DNA of 64,000 bases from JAGXTF01 sp044224315 (GTDB lineage Bacteria > Bacteroidota > Bacteroidia > NS11-12g > UBA955): the NCBI GenBank assembly GCA_044224315.1, contig JBGAKR010000003.1, positions 1 through 64,000 on the forward strand, in the 5' to 3' direction. Position numbers and translations under genes: made by a program. This document shows positions 9,117 to 18,246 of the stretch, piece by piece (the stretch's first letter is position 1; each line of letters opens with the position of its first letter). The notes under the pieces were generated by a model. It ran no database searches. It worked only from the letters and a program-made list of their open reading frames with translations, and was not told where the DNA came from.

Positions 9117-9514
9117 ATCAAGTTTGTATTTATTTGGTGACCCTGACTCAGGATTTTATGAATGGGACATTTACCGGCAACGGTTATGAGTCTTTCACTT
9201 TGTTCGTTGGTTATGGCATGTTCAAAAGACAATTCGCGATTAAAATAACCGGGTTTATCTGCCTCCGGGGACTGGTATGTAACATTGGCTTTGATTTCGC
9301 CCACATTCCACTGTTTATGATCGGTATACATTTTAAGGGTAATTACCGTGCAGGAAGCAAGGGCGCTGCAAAGTAATTCAGTAGGGGTAAAGCCTTTTTC
9401 AGCCCCTCCGTTTGCGATTAATTCATCAGAGAAAATGGAGTTGTTGCCATTGGTAAGCGTGGTTTTGTATTTTTCTGAACCAAGACTGGCAGTAATCGTG
9501 TGGATGGAAGACAT
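9113..9514 (-). CDS. OsmC-family peroxiredoxin-like protein
   Basis: A 133-aa OsmC/Ohr fold protein. The two redox cysteines are Cys55 in ALASCTVITLKMY and Cys116 in GKCPIHKIL, and a PTELL motif precedes the first. These enzymes reduce organic hydroperoxides in the cytoplasm. It is the first gene of the operon with the Fer4_19 protein and the lipoprotein. A perfect -7 box (TATTTTTG on the minus strand, 9533-9540) lies 18 bases upstream of the ATG. The sequence is closer to the YhfA/OsmC branch than to Ohr, but that is a judgement by eye. Confidence 0.9.
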   Translation of the reverse strand: MSSIHTITASLGSEKYKTTLTNGNNSIFSDELIANGGAEKGFTPTELLCSALASCTVITLKMYTDHKQWNVGEIKANVTYQSPEADKPGYFNRELSFEHAITNEQSERLITVAGKCPIHKILSQGHQINTNLI

Positions 9515-9532
9515 TGGTAAAAAAGTGAATCA

Positions 9533-9540
9533 CAAAAATA
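9533..9540 (-). promoter_or_regulatory. -7 box of the osmC operon
   Basis: TATTTTTG on the minus strand matches TAnnTTTG exactly, 18 bases before the OsmC ATG. Confidence 0.5.
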
Positions 9541-9622
9541 GTCATAAATTTCACTAATCATACATGTAATGAAGTTTTTATATGAACTATGTTTGGTTTT
9601 GTTTTTTTCTCATATTTGCGCA

Positions 9623-10732
9623 ATGCGAGCAACCATTTGTTTTGTTTTCATAATTATAACAGGAAAACTTTCGGCTCAGATTGCAAATACAGCCTGGCTG
9701 GATACAACCGGTGGAGAAAGGTTGGGTAAAATAATTGTGGCCGGTTATGTGGATGCATATTATGGTAATTTTAACGGAACAGTAAAGGACCGCAATATCC
9801 CGTATTTTTATAGCTCTACCCGCAATAAAGAATTTGCAGTAAATCTGGCTTACATCGATTTGCGCTATAATACCGACCGCATCAGGGCGCGCATAGTGCC
9901 TGCCTTTGGAAGTTATATGGTTACCAATTATGCCCCTGAACCGCAAATTAAAAATTTGTTAGAAGCCAGTTTTGGGATACGCCCATTTCCTAAAAAACAA
10001 ATCTGGATTGACGGGGGAGTGTTGGGTTCACCGTATTCCAGCGAAAGCGTAATCAGCAAAGATCAATTGGTATATACCCGCAGCGTTACTACCGAAAATG
10101 TGCCGTATTACTTATCTGGCCTGCGCATAAGTACACCCCTTTCGAAGAAGATAAATTTATATACTTACATAGTAAATGGCTGGCAAGAGATTGCCGATGT
10201 AAATAATAGTCCTGCATTGGGAACCCAATTTGAGGTGAAAATTAATAAAAATAACCTTCTCACTTGGGATACTTATGTGGGTAATGAGCAGTCTGAGCAA
10301 CACAAAGACTGGCGCATGCGTTATTTTTCAGATATTTATTGGATTGGAAAATTAAGTAAAAAATGGTCAATCACGGCCTGTGCTTATTTGGGGCTGCAAA
10401 AGCGAGTAGATTCGCTGGGGAATAATACAGATGCGCATTGGCACAGTGCCAATATTACCTTGCAATATGCATTTAATAAACTGTTTTCTTTAAGCGGCAG
10501 GGTAGAGTATTTTAATGATGAAAGCGCACTGCAGGAAACGCCCATTAACCATTTAGCCAATAGTTTTCACTTGCAATCAGGTACATTGTGTGCCAATTTG
10601 CGCTTGTACGATCATTTTATTTTTCGCACCGAATGGCGCCACTTTATAAGTCCCGAACCTATATTTTCGCACCACGCCATACACGGCACCCGGTCAGATT
10701 GGATGACAGGCAGCGTTGTACTCTGGTTTTAA
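9623..10732 (+). CDS. Putative outer-membrane beta-barrel porin (OmpL-like/BBP2 type)
   Basis: From the ATG at 9623 the protein has 369 aa, with a classic signal peptide ending in GKLSAQ. The mature part alternates polar and aromatic residues in many amphipathic strands (e.g. GYVDAYYGNF, YIDLRYNTDRIRARI). It ends in a terminal aromatic, SVVLWF, as outer-membrane barrels do. It resembles the Bacteroidota OmpL-like beta-barrel porin family. An in-frame ATG at 9569 would add 18 residues, but CATATTTG just before 9623 and the signal peptide favour the shorter form. Transport substrate unknown. The next gene starts 14 bp downstream. Confidence 0.8.
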   Translation: MRATICFVFIIITGKLSAQIANTAWLDTTGGERLGKIIVAGYVDAYYGNFNGTVKDRNIPYFYSSTRNKEFAVNLAYIDLRYNTDRIRARIVPAFGSYMVTNYAPEPQIKNLLEASFGIRPFPKKQIWIDGGVLGSPYSSESVISKDQLVYTRSVTTENVPYYLSGLRISTPLSKKINLYTYIVNGWQEIADVNNSPALGTQFEVKINKNNLLTWDTYVGNEQSEQHKDWRMRYFSDIYWIGKLSKKWSITACAYLGLQKRVDSLGNNTDAHWHSANITLQYAFNKLFSLSGRVEYFNDESALQETPINHLANSFHLQSGTLCANLRLYDHFIFRTEWRHFISPEPIFSHHAIHGTRSDWMTGSVVLWF

Positions 10733-10746
10733 AAGGAATAAAAAAA

Positions 10747-11493
10747 ATGGCAATATCAAAAAAAACAAAGATTAAAGTATTTTTAGCCATTGGTATAGTG
10801 GTTTTATGGTATTTTATACGTTCCACATATGTCCTTGATTTTGCGCGAGTTCATTCTCCCTGCAATGAACCTACTCAAAAAACAGGCGATATAATCTTTT
10901 ACAGCAGATTTGTTGAAATAAAGAGATTTAAATTCGTTGTTTTTAATGAGAAGGAAAATTTATGGATACAGCGAGTGATTGGAATGCCCGGTGATAGAGT
11001 ATTTATTAAAAAGGGAGAAGTATTTGTTAATGGAAAACCCGAACCCAGAACATATCAAACTAATCATGCACATTGGATAGAGAAAGATTTTGTTGAAAGT
11101 AATCCAGATATTTTTAATTATAACCCAAATCAGGTGGATGAAAACGGAAATTTTATGAATTATTCAGGGCCACGTCCAGTTGGTAACTTCCAGCATCCCG
11201 ACACATCTATTCATCCTGAAGCATTTTTAGAAGCGAATCTCAACCCATCAAATATTCCGCATGGCAAATTTAAATTGATTCCAATTTTTAAAGAAGGTTT
11301 TATGTATGGAGGTACAATGGAATTAATTAAAACACAGTGGGAAAAACCATGGACAACCAATGATTTTGGCCCAATAACGGTACCTGACCAATGTTATTTC
11401 CTATTGGGTGATAATCGGGATAATTCAAATGACTCCAGATATTTGGGTTGTTTTAACAAAAATCAAATCATAGGCGGATTATTATATCCTTAA
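10747..11493 (+). CDS. Signal peptidase I homologue (S26 family) lacking the catalytic Ser/Lys pair
   Basis: The 248-aa protein has an N-terminal membrane segment (about residues 10-27) and the S26 boxes. Box D is RVIGMPGDRV (76-85) and box E is GDNRDNSNDSR near the C-terminus; both are intact. The nucleophile box, normally (G)SMEPT, reads CNEPT (Cys39 in the Ser position). The general base, normally Lys in KRVIG, is Gln75 in WIQRVIG. Both changes are explicit in the codons (TGC and CAG). Classical Ser/Lys signal-peptide cleavage therefore looks impossible; it may be a pseudoenzyme or have altered chemistry. The ATG at 10747 is preceded by AAAAGGAATAAAAAA. It follows the porin gene by 14 bp. 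Confidence 0.85.
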   Translation: MAISKKTKIKVFLAIGIVVLWYFIRSTYVLDFARVHSPCNEPTQKTGDIIFYSRFVEIKRFKFVVFNEKENLWIQRVIGMPGDRVFIKKGEVFVNGKPEPRTYQTNHAHWIEKDFVESNPDIFNYNPNQVDENGNFMNYSGPRPVGNFQHPDTSIHPEAFLEANLNPSNIPHGKFKLIPIFKEGFMYGGTMELIKTQWEKPWTTNDFGPITVPDQCYFLLGDNRDNSNDSRYLGCFNKNQIIGGLLYP

Positions 11494-11497
11494 CTAA

Positions 11498-11528
11498 TTG
11501 TGAAAACCTGTAAGTTTGCTTAAATTTG
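11498..11528 (+). promoter_or_regulatory. Promoter of the T9SS esterase gene
   Basis: TTG at 11498-11500 and TAAATTTG at 11521-11528 are separated by 20 bases, the best complete -33/-7 pair seen in the window. The ATG is at 11535, only six bases after the box, so the leader is nearly absent. Confidence 0.6.
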
Positions 11529-11534
11529 TATAAT

Positions 11535-12863
11535 ATGGTTAAACAATTTCTGGCAGCGTTTACCCTCTTTTCTGCACTGGCAGCATCTGCCCAAACCGGC
11601 ACCTATTGTATCGAGAACCGTTTTTCAGAGTCTGCATTGTTTGATAGTTCACAGGTTACTGTTACCAGAAATGTAGTGTACTCAATACCTAAAAAGTGGC
11701 CCGGAACCGGGGTTGATACCTTAAAGCTGGATTTGTATTATCCCGCTACTTCAGCCGAAACTTTGGCAAAAAGACCTGCCATTGTTTTTTTATATGGCGG
11801 TGCCTGGATAAAAGGAAGTAAGAATGATGCCGATATTCAACAAAAGTGTTTTGAATGGGCCCGGCGCGGTTTTGTGGTAGCTGCTCCAAACTATCGCCTG
11901 GGTTGGAACTGTCCGGCCACTGATTTGCTGGGCGTATGTGTATATTGCCAGGGCAACTATTACGACCTGCCTACTGCCTTATACCGCGGTGCCCAGGATG
12001 CAAAGGCCGCCCTGCGCTTTATGGTAGCCAATCAAAACAGCTATAAAATCGATACTTCTGCCATTTTTGTAGGGGGTGAAAGTGCAGGTAGTTTTAATGC
12101 CCATCACGCGGCCCACTGGACCCATACTTATGCAAAAAATTTGTTTAATAGTGGCCCTTATAAAATTCTCGGCAGTGTGGATAGTGCAGGTGGCAATATT
12201 GGTGTACCTTTCAGGGTTCGCGGGGTAATCAGCAATTGCGGCGCGGTATTGAATGACACAAGCCTTAAATTAAAACCACTACCTACAGTTTTTTTTCACG
12301 ATGAAAGCGACTGTGTTGTACCCTATCAGATTAATCGAATTTTAAATTGCTGTGCAACCAGTTTTGCTTATGCCAAAGGGGCCAGTAATATGTATAACGA
12401 GCTGGATAAAGCCGGTGCTTCGGCCGAGTTGCACCATATTGCGGGTATAACTCCGGCCCACTGCTCTTATCCTTCCCTTACCCTGGTTAAGGAAAGCAGT
12501 TGTTTTATTAAAAAAATATTGTGTGGATTAGACCCAAATGGAAGTATTGCATACCCTACTACCCCTGCCGTTTCCTGCAATGCGTTGAAAGCCGTGGCCG
12601 GTGTTGTGGATATCAGTTCATCCATTCAATGTTCGCCTGTGCCGGTTGATAATTCTTTAAATATTCAATTCAATGGAATAAAAAAATGTGCTAGAATAGA
12701 AATTATCAACAGCATGGGCCAGAAGGTTAAAGCAACTGTAATGCCCGCTGTCAATGGATTTGTAATTGAAACCACTGACTTGATTTCCGGCACATATAGT
12801 ATAAAAATGTTGTGGGATGATGGACATGTAGCCAATAAAAAAATAGTCGTTTTACATCCCTGA
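11535..12863 (+). CDS. Secreted alpha/beta-hydrolase (carboxylesterase-like) with T9SS sorting tail
   Basis: 442 aa: a signal peptide ending in AASAQ, an esterase domain, then a T9SS type A tail. The oxyanion segment is FLYGGAWIKGS, a variant of HGGG/HGG. The nucleophile is Ser183 in GGESAGSF, with probable acid Asp259 in HDESDCVVPY and His309 in ITPAHCSYP. The last 75 residues contain the Por-type pattern (SMGQKV, LISGTYSIKM, KKIVVLHP). It should be exported through the outer membrane and act on extracellular esters; substrate unknown. The start is fixed by the promoter at 11521-11528. Confidence 0.88.
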   Translation: MVKQFLAAFTLFSALAASAQTGTYCIENRFSESALFDSSQVTVTRNVVYSIPKKWPGTGVDTLKLDLYYPATSAETLAKRPAIVFLYGGAWIKGSKNDADIQQKCFEWARRGFVVAAPNYRLGWNCPATDLLGVCVYCQGNYYDLPTALYRGAQDAKAALRFMVANQNSYKIDTSAIFVGGESAGSFNAHHAAHWTHTYAKNLFNSGPYKILGSVDSAGGNIGVPFRVRGVISNCGAVLNDTSLKLKPLPTVFFHDESDCVVPYQINRILNCCATSFAYAKGASNMYNELDKAGASAELHHIAGITPAHCSYPSLTLVKESSCFIKKILCGLDPNGSIAYPTTPAVSCNALKAVAGVVDISSSIQCSPVPVDNSLNIQFNGIKKCARIEIINSMGQKVKATVMPAVNGFVIETTDLISGTYSIKMLWDDGHVANKKIVVLHP

Positions 12864-12866
12864 TAG

Positions 12867-13478
12867 ATGAGAAATTTTTGGCTTCCACTAGCGATTGTAA
12901 TCGTAGGAATCATCCTGATATTTTTAGCCTTTGGCTCAGTAGAAAACGATATGACCCGCTGGCTGAATGAATGCCAAAGCAAACCCAAAATATTTGCCGG
13001 TATTAGTTTTTTAGTTCTAATTTCAGATATCGTTTTGCCGGTACCCAATAGCATAGTAATGTATTTAAATGGCTATGTTTTGGGTTGGGGAGTAGGTGCA
13101 TTGTTATCAACCTTGTCATTGATGATGGGTGCTTTGATTGGTTATTATTTAGGTAAATTGTTTTATACCCGGTTTAATAAAAACAACGAAGCAGCCCTGA
13201 ATTTAATAAACAAATATGGCCCTTTGATTATTATTCTCACCCGCGGGTTGCCCATTCTTTCAGAAAGTGTTTGCATTGTATGTGGATTTAATAAAATGAA
13301 ATTGAAAAATTATCTCATTCTAAATTTTGCAGGCTATTTGCCCATAGCCATCTTATACAGCATTTTTGGCAGCTATGGGAAGGAAAACGATGTGTTCCTG
13401 TTGGCTTTTGGTTTATCTTTTGTTGTGTCTACTGTATTCTGGCTGCTGGGAAAAAGTGCGTTAATCAAATTTAGTTAA
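12867..13478 (+). CDS. VTT-domain (DedA/TVP38-like) integral membrane protein
   Basis: A 203-aa polytopic protein with about five or six hydrophobic segments. It carries the VTT-type features: a re-entrant region around LPVPNSIVMYLNGYVLG, then KYGPLIIILTRGLPILSE with the conserved Arg, and GFNKMKLKNYLILNFAG. DedA/VTT proteins are lipid transporters or scramblases of the inner membrane and affect undecaprenyl-phosphate recycling and envelope stability. The start is three bases after the esterase stop, so the two genes are probably co-transcribed. A strong hairpin follows at 13551. Confidence 0.85.
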   Translation: MRNFWLPLAIVIVGIILIFLAFGSVENDMTRWLNECQSKPKIFAGISFLVLISDIVLPVPNSIVMYLNGYVLGWGVGALLSTLSLMMGALIGYYLGKLFYTRFNKNNEAALNLINKYGPLIIILTRGLPILSESVCIVCGFNKMKLKNYLILNFAGYLPIAILYSIFGSYGKENDVFLLAFGLSFVVSTVFWLLGKSALIKFS

Positions 13479-13550
13479 AGAAATATTTATTATTCAGCCT
13501 GTCTGAATATCCAATAAATTTTAGGGGAGTAAAGGAGGGTTTAAATAACA

Positions 13551-13578
13551 AAGACCCTGCAATTTCTTGCAGGGTCTT
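13551..13578. terminator. Terminator hairpin between convergent genes
   Basis: AAGACCCTGCAA (13551-13562) and TTGCAGGGTCTT (13567-13578) form a perfect 12-bp stem with a four-base loop. No long T tract follows, but the site lies between converging genes (ends 13478 and 13628). Confidence 0.65.
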
Positions 13579-13627
13579 GCAGCACCAATCTAATTATTGT
13601 ATTTGGAGCTTTTGGATTTTACAAAAA

Positions 13628-15502
13628 TTAATGCATTACCAAAATTCGACAGCTCACTAATTTTTCTCCCTTTCTGCATCTCACAATGTATACACCTGTG
13701 CTCATTTCATTCACAGAAATGGTGTTTTTCTCGGGCTGCAGTTGTTCTACTTTTTTGATTAAATTACCAGTTAAATCATAGATTCCTATTTCATCCGGCA
13801 ATTCGTTCGATTTAATCATGATTTTATCTGTAGCCGGATTGGGATACACCTGTACCTGCCATTGGCCATGGGTAAGTATTTCTACAGTACCAGGCTGTGG
13901 GGTATTGGGGTTGTTGGTATCGGCATCTTTGCAACCCTCCCATTTTGTATTTTCGTTGATAATATCCACCATTAAGTCATTCAGATATTGAACATTTTCT
14001 TTTACGCCTGTGGGTTTTTCATGTGCATTTCCAATGCCGCTATGATCAGTGATATAAACGTAATTTCCGTTCGTACTGATGGCCAGGTATTTCATTAAAA
14101 ATTCGGTACTTTGATTAATTCCACTCGCTACTACTGGAATAATTTTAATGCCTTTTTGGGCGGCAAGTTTGGTGTATTTTTGCATACGTTCTTTATTGGC
14201 CTGGTCTTCGTGTGGAGGAGCATCCAGAATCAAAAACATAATGCGCGAAATGGCATTTTCACTCCATTCCAGCTTATCGATGGCCGTTTCCATAGCATCG
14301 TCTACAGCCTCCGGAAAATCACCGCCACCGCCCGCACTCTGGTCGAAAATAAAGTTGGCTACATTGGTAATATTTTCATTAAAATCTGATTTTATAGTTA
14401 CGTAGTTATCGCCATGGTCGCGGTAAAAAACGCTGCCCAATCGGAAATTTACACATTGATTTGTTTTTTTAATTCGTGTGGCTACATCCAGCAATTCGCT
14501 TTGTAAATATTGAATCTCATCACCCATACTTCCTGTAGCGTCTACTACAAACGCAACGTCGGCGGTGGCAGTTACATTGGTACTTATAGGTAAGTTAAAT
14601 ACATCAGCACTACCTTTAAAGGGTTTCACAGAAAACTCATATTTATTTTCGCCAATAACCACATTTATTTTATAGGTTTTAACTTCTTTGGTGGAAATTT
14701 CTGAGTTTAAACCTGCCCATAATTCGGCATTGCCTTTGTTGTCGGTAATGCTTTCCCATTGAAGGGTTTTACCATTTTCAATCAGTGACACTTTTGCCCC
14801 TATTACAGGTTTATTGTTTTTATCTACAAATTGAACCGAGAAACGATTATTTGTAAAGAACCCCCAGTTTTGCTGGAAGGCTGCAATGCTCTCGGTTTTA
14901 TTGGTTTCCTTCCATTTGTCCCAATTGTCCAAATCTCGCCAGTTGCCGGCTGTAATCTGCCCGGGTTTTATACCCGAAGATCCGCCACCGTGGCTGCCTG
15001 TAGAACTTGTGCCCAGGGTCATAATCATAGCATCGCCTGGTATATCCTTAGCAGATTCTGCGCGGCGCACGCCTGATTTTTTTGCAATGGCTACACTGCC
15101 CCGGGTTGCTGCAGGCGCATATCTGTATGCAGCTCCATCCGAGTAATCATCCACACCATCCGCGCGGCTTCCACGGGTGCTGCTTGCACCATTATAAGTA
15201 TATTCACCCGGAACCTGCGATTGGTAATGGTAACTATACGAAGGTCCCATATGCTCAACACCGGTAATGGTGATGTTTTCCTGGCCCGGGGCTGAGATAA
15301 TTACATTGTAAGTACCAGGCAATAAATGGGCAAATTGGTAATTCCCCATTTCATTTACCTGGGCGGAGTCTATGACCTGACCCTTTACATCTACCGCATA
15401 GGCCATTGGATGGATTGATTTAAAAGTATGATGGTTAGCCGAATTGCGCGCCACAAAGGCAAATAGCCCGATTGCAACGGGCAGCAGAAAACGTTTTTTC
15501 AT
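13628..15502 (-). CDS. Secreted von Willebrand factor A protein with T9SS sorting tail
   Basis: 624 aa from the ATG at 15502 (MKKRFLLPV signal peptide). Residues about 35-80 form a carboxypeptidase-regulatory-like beta sandwich (VDVKGQVIDSAQVNEMGNYQF). A low-complexity linker rich in Ser, Gly and Arg follows, then a second Ig-like part (FVDKNNKPVIGAKVSL). The VWA domain spans about 315-500 with a MIDAS motif DATGSMGDE starting at Asp321. The end is a type A sorting domain (VQVYPNPATDKIMIKS ... GVYIVRCRKGE). VWA domains bind metal and protein ligands, so adhesion or surface complex formation is inferred. Confidence 0.88.
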   Translation of the reverse strand: MKKRFLLPVAIGLFAFVARNSANHHTFKSIHPMAYAVDVKGQVIDSAQVNEMGNYQFAHLLPGTYNVIISAPGQENITITGVEHMGPSYSYHYQSQVPGEYTYNGASSTRGSRADGVDDYSDGAAYRYAPAATRGSVAIAKKSGVRRAESAKDIPGDAMIMTLGTSSTGSHGGGSSGIKPGQITAGNWRDLDNWDKWKETNKTESIAAFQQNWGFFTNNRFSVQFVDKNNKPVIGAKVSLIENGKTLQWESITDNKGNAELWAGLNSEISTKEVKTYKINVVIGENKYEFSVKPFKGSADVFNLPISTNVTATADVAFVVDATGSMGDEIQYLQSELLDVATRIKKTNQCVNFRLGSVFYRDHGDNYVTIKSDFNENITNVANFIFDQSAGGGGDFPEAVDDAMETAIDKLEWSENAISRIMFLILDAPPHEDQANKERMQKYTKLAAQKGIKIIPVVASGINQSTEFLMKYLAISTNGNYVYITDHSGIGNAHEKPTGVKENVQYLNDLMVDIINENTKWEGCKDADTNNPNTPQPGTVEILTHGQWQVQVYPNPATDKIMIKSNELPDEIGIYDLTGNLIKKVEQLQPEKNTISVNEMSTGVYIVRCRKGEKLVSCRILVMH

Positions 15503-15561
15503 AAAGTGTTGTGTTAGCATTTTGGAGGTTGATACGGGTTATGAGAAAAAGGTAAATGGAG

Positions 15562-15603
15562 AGTTAAAAGTTAGAAGTTGGGAGTTAGAAGTTAAGAGTG
15601 GCC
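15562..15603. repeat. Heptanucleotide tandem repeat (AGTTAnA type)
   Basis: AGTT begins at 15562, 15569, 15576, 15583 and 15590, and AGTG at 15597: six units at exactly seven-base spacing (AGTTAAA, AGTTAGA, AGTTGGG, AGTTAGA, AGTTAAG, AGTGGCC). Noncoding, 60 bp upstream of the VWA gene start. Confidence 0.85.
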
Positions 15604-15936
15604 TCTGTTGAGCCGAGGTCATTGCGAGTTATATTTCTCTCGATTTAGAGTTTATTTTTGGGAATGCGGCAGCAAAGGTGGAATTTTTACCCATTTTGCC
15701 AATACTTCAGAAGGATAGCTTTTTTGATTTTTTTTAATCTTTGAATACTAAGGTCTCTTGCGGGCCGGTGTTCACAATTTTTACATCTAAAATTCATAAT
15801 TGATTGTTTCCCACCACATTTGGTGTTTCATTTTTTCAAAGAAAAAAATTCAAATGTGAAATGCAAAGTGCTGTTAAAATGTGAAATTAGAATTGATATC
15901 TATACCAACTAGTTTAGCATTCCCCGCCTAAATCAT

Positions 15937-15944
15937 TAACTTTG
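15937..15944 (+). promoter_or_regulatory. -7 box of maeB
   Basis: TAACTTTG matches TAnnTTTG. A TTTA at 15913-15916 lies 20 bases upstream as a weak -33. A TTG start at 15942 would lie inside this box, so the ATG at 15954 is preferred. Confidence 0.55.
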
Positions 15945-15953
15945 CTGCGCTTT

Positions 15954-18212
15954 ATGGCAGATAAGAAATTACTGGATGCACTGAGTTACCATGCAGACGG
16001 ACGACCTGGAAAAATAGAGGTAATTACCACCAAACCCACCCAAACCCAATTTGATTTAGCCCTGGCCTACAGCCCTGGTGTGGCAGAGCCTTGCCTTAAA
16101 ATTGCGGAAAATACCGAAGACGTTTATAAATACACGGCCAAAGGCAATCTGGTAGCGGTTATCAGTAATGGTACGGCTGTGCTTGGGCTGGGTGATATTG
16201 GTCCGGAAGCTTCCAAGCCTGTGATGGAAGGGAAAGCAGTGCTGTTTAAGATTTTTGCCGATATTGATGTGTTCGACATTGAACTCAATTGTACCAATGT
16301 GGATGAGTTTGTGCGCACTGTAAAAGCCATGGAGCCCACTTTTGGAGGGGTAAACCTTGAAGATATTAAGGCTCCTGAAAGTTTTGAAATTGAAGAACGC
16401 CTGAAGGCCGAATTGAATATCCCTATCATGCACGATGATCAGCACGGTACTGCCATTATCAGTGGTGCCGGCTTGATAAATGCGCTGCGCGTGGTGGGTA
16501 AAAATATTGAGGATGTAAAACTGGTAGTAAACGGTGCGGGTGCAAGTGCCATTGCCTGTACCAAATTATTTGTGAGCCTGGGGGTTAAAATCGAAAACCT
16601 TACCATGCTCGATAGCAAAGGCGTTATCCATTCCGACCGCGATGATCTGGACAAGTACAAGGCACAGTTTGCCACTAAAAACAGCAATCGCACCCTGGCA
16701 GAAGCTATGGTAAATGCCGATGTGTTTGTGGGATTGTCTAAAGGGAATATTTTATCGGCCGAAATGATTCAGTCTATGGCCAAAGATCCTATCGTATTTG
16801 CCATGGCCAACCCCGATCCTGAGATTGATTACAATGAAGCCATTGCGGCACGCCCCGATGTATTGGTAGCCACCGGCCGCAGCGATTTTCCCAATCAGGT
16901 AAACAATGTATTGGGTTTCCCATTCATTTTCCGTGGTGCGCTGGATGTGCGTGCAACCACAATCAACGAAGAAATGAAACTGGCCGCTGTGCGTGCCATT
17001 GCAGATCTGGCCCTGGAACCCGTGCCCGAAGTGGTGATGATGGCCTATAACGATTACGACCTGGCTTTTGGCAAAAACTATATTATACCCAAACCCATGG
17101 ATCCACGTTTGCTTACTACGGTTGCCCCTGCTGTGGCTAAAGCAGCGATGGACAGCGGAGTGGCCAAGCAACCCATTACCGATTGGGAGGAGTATAAAAA
17201 CAATCTGCGTCGCCGACTGGGTATTGACAATGACTTTGTAAACCGCCTGGTGCAACGTGCCCGTAAAGACCCCAAAAAGGTGGTTTTTGCCGAAGCAGAG
17301 GATGTAAAAATATTGCGCGCAGCCCAGGTTTGTATTAGCGAAAAAATTGCTACCCCCATTTTGTTGGGTCGCCGCAAAACCATTCTCAGCCTTATGGATG
17401 AAAACAACATAGAGCTTGAAAATGCAGTAATTTTCGACCCATGGGAAGAGGATGCCATGTGCGAAGAATTTGGTGCCCTGCTGTATGAAAAACGCAAACG
17501 CAATGGGTTAACACAGTTTGAAGCCGTGAAGCAAATGCGATATCGCAATTACTTTGGCGCAATGATGGTGGAAACCGGTAAAGCCGATGCCTTGATATCA
17601 GGTCTTACCCGTAATTACCCCATAGCATTGCGCCCAATGCTGGAATGTATAGATGTGACAGGTGAATACAAACGTATTTCGGGTATGCACATTGTTATGA
17701 CTAAAAATGGTCCCCTGTTTTTGGCTGATACCACTGTAAATATTGATTACAACCCCGAGGAATTGGCCGAGCTGGTGCTGAAAGTAAACAGCCGCGTGCG
17801 CAAATTTCAGATTGAACCCCGCATTGCACTGGTAACTTACAGCAACTTTGGCAGTAGCCGCGGACCAGCCCCGGTTCAAATGAAACAAGCGGTAGATATC
17901 CTGCATGCCAATCACCCCGAAATTATGGTGGATGGCGAAATGCAAACCACTTATGCCTTAGATGGAGAAACCCGCATGAAACAGTATCCTTTCAACAAAC
18001 TGGGCGATAAAGCGGCCAATACTCTCATATTCCCTGGATTGAACAGCGGCAATGCGGCTTTCCAATTGATGCGCGGTATGGGCATGGTAGATATTATCGG
18101 CCCGGTGTTGTTGGGTTTCACCAAATCGGTACACGTACTGCACCATACCAGCAATGTGCGCGAAATTGTAAACATGGTGGCTCTGGCGGTTTGTGAAGCC
18201 CAGGAAAAATAA
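15954..18212 (+). CDS. maeB: NADP-dependent malic enzyme with C-terminal phosphotransacetylase-like domain
   Basis: Oxidatively decarboxylates malate to pyruvate, producing NADPH. The 752-aa length is that of MaeB-type hybrids. The N-terminal malic domain has AYSPGVAEPC, SNGTAVLGLGDIG and the metal/substrate segment PIMHDDQHGTAI. The NAD(P)-binding region has VVNGAGASAIA. Residues about 430-752 form a phosphate acetyltransferase-like domain (KKVVFAEAEDVKILRAA ... GLNSGNAAFQL). In characterised MaeB proteins this domain is regulatory, responding to acetyl-CoA, rather than catalytic. Together with fumC in this window it covers the fumarate-malate-pyruvate route. Confidence 0.95.
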   Translation: MADKKLLDALSYHADGRPGKIEVITTKPTQTQFDLALAYSPGVAEPCLKIAENTEDVYKYTAKGNLVAVISNGTAVLGLGDIGPEASKPVMEGKAVLFKIFADIDVFDIELNCTNVDEFVRTVKAMEPTFGGVNLEDIKAPESFEIEERLKAELNIPIMHDDQHGTAIISGAGLINALRVVGKNIEDVKLVVNGAGASAIACTKLFVSLGVKIENLTMLDSKGVIHSDRDDLDKYKAQFATKNSNRTLAEAMVNADVFVGLSKGNILSAEMIQSMAKDPIVFAMANPDPEIDYNEAIAARPDVLVATGRSDFPNQVNNVLGFPFIFRGALDVRATTINEEMKLAAVRAIADLALEPVPEVVMMAYNDYDLAFGKNYIIPKPMDPRLLTTVAPAVAKAAMDSGVAKQPITDWEEYKNNLRRRLGIDNDFVNRLVQRARKDPKKVVFAEAEDVKILRAAQVCISEKIATPILLGRRKTILSLMDENNIELENAVIFDPWEEDAMCEEFGALLYEKRKRNGLTQFEAVKQMRYRNYFGAMMVETGKADALISGLTRNYPIALRPMLECIDVTGEYKRISGMHIVMTKNGPLFLADTTVNIDYNPEELAELVLKVNSRVRKFQIEPRIALVTYSNFGSSRGPAPVQMKQAVDILHANHPEIMVDGEMQTTYALDGETRMKQYPFNKLGDKAANTLIFPGLNSGNAAFQLMRGMGMVDIIGPVLLGFTKSVHVLHHTSNVREIVNMVALAVCEAQEK

Positions 18213-18246
18213 ATTGCGAAGTTTAAAGCTTTTCATTTAGCATAAA

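Larger units (their letters stand above)
15503..15953. other. Intergenic region between divergent genes
   Basis: A 451-bp gap that must hold the promoters of the VWA gene (minus) and maeB (plus, -7 box 15937-15944). It contains a period-7 repeat at 15562-15603. Next comes GTCATTGCGAG at 15620-15630, a short motif resembling a common interspersed bacterial repeat but without its usual partner half. No coding frame is supported. Confidence 0.6.

Noticed and set aside
9569..9622. Longer N-terminus for the porin-like gene (ATG at 9569)
   Set aside because: It would precede the signal peptide by 18 residues and lies upstream of a -7-like box; the 9623 start gives a normal signal peptide.
10588..10746. 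Longer N-terminus for the signal peptidase homologue
   Set aside because: Overlaps the porin gene in another frame; the ATG at 10747 starts directly before the membrane helix.
15620..15630. GTCATTGCGAG interspersed-repeat fragment
   Set aside because: Only one short half is present and flanks do not form the usual inverted partner; could be chance.
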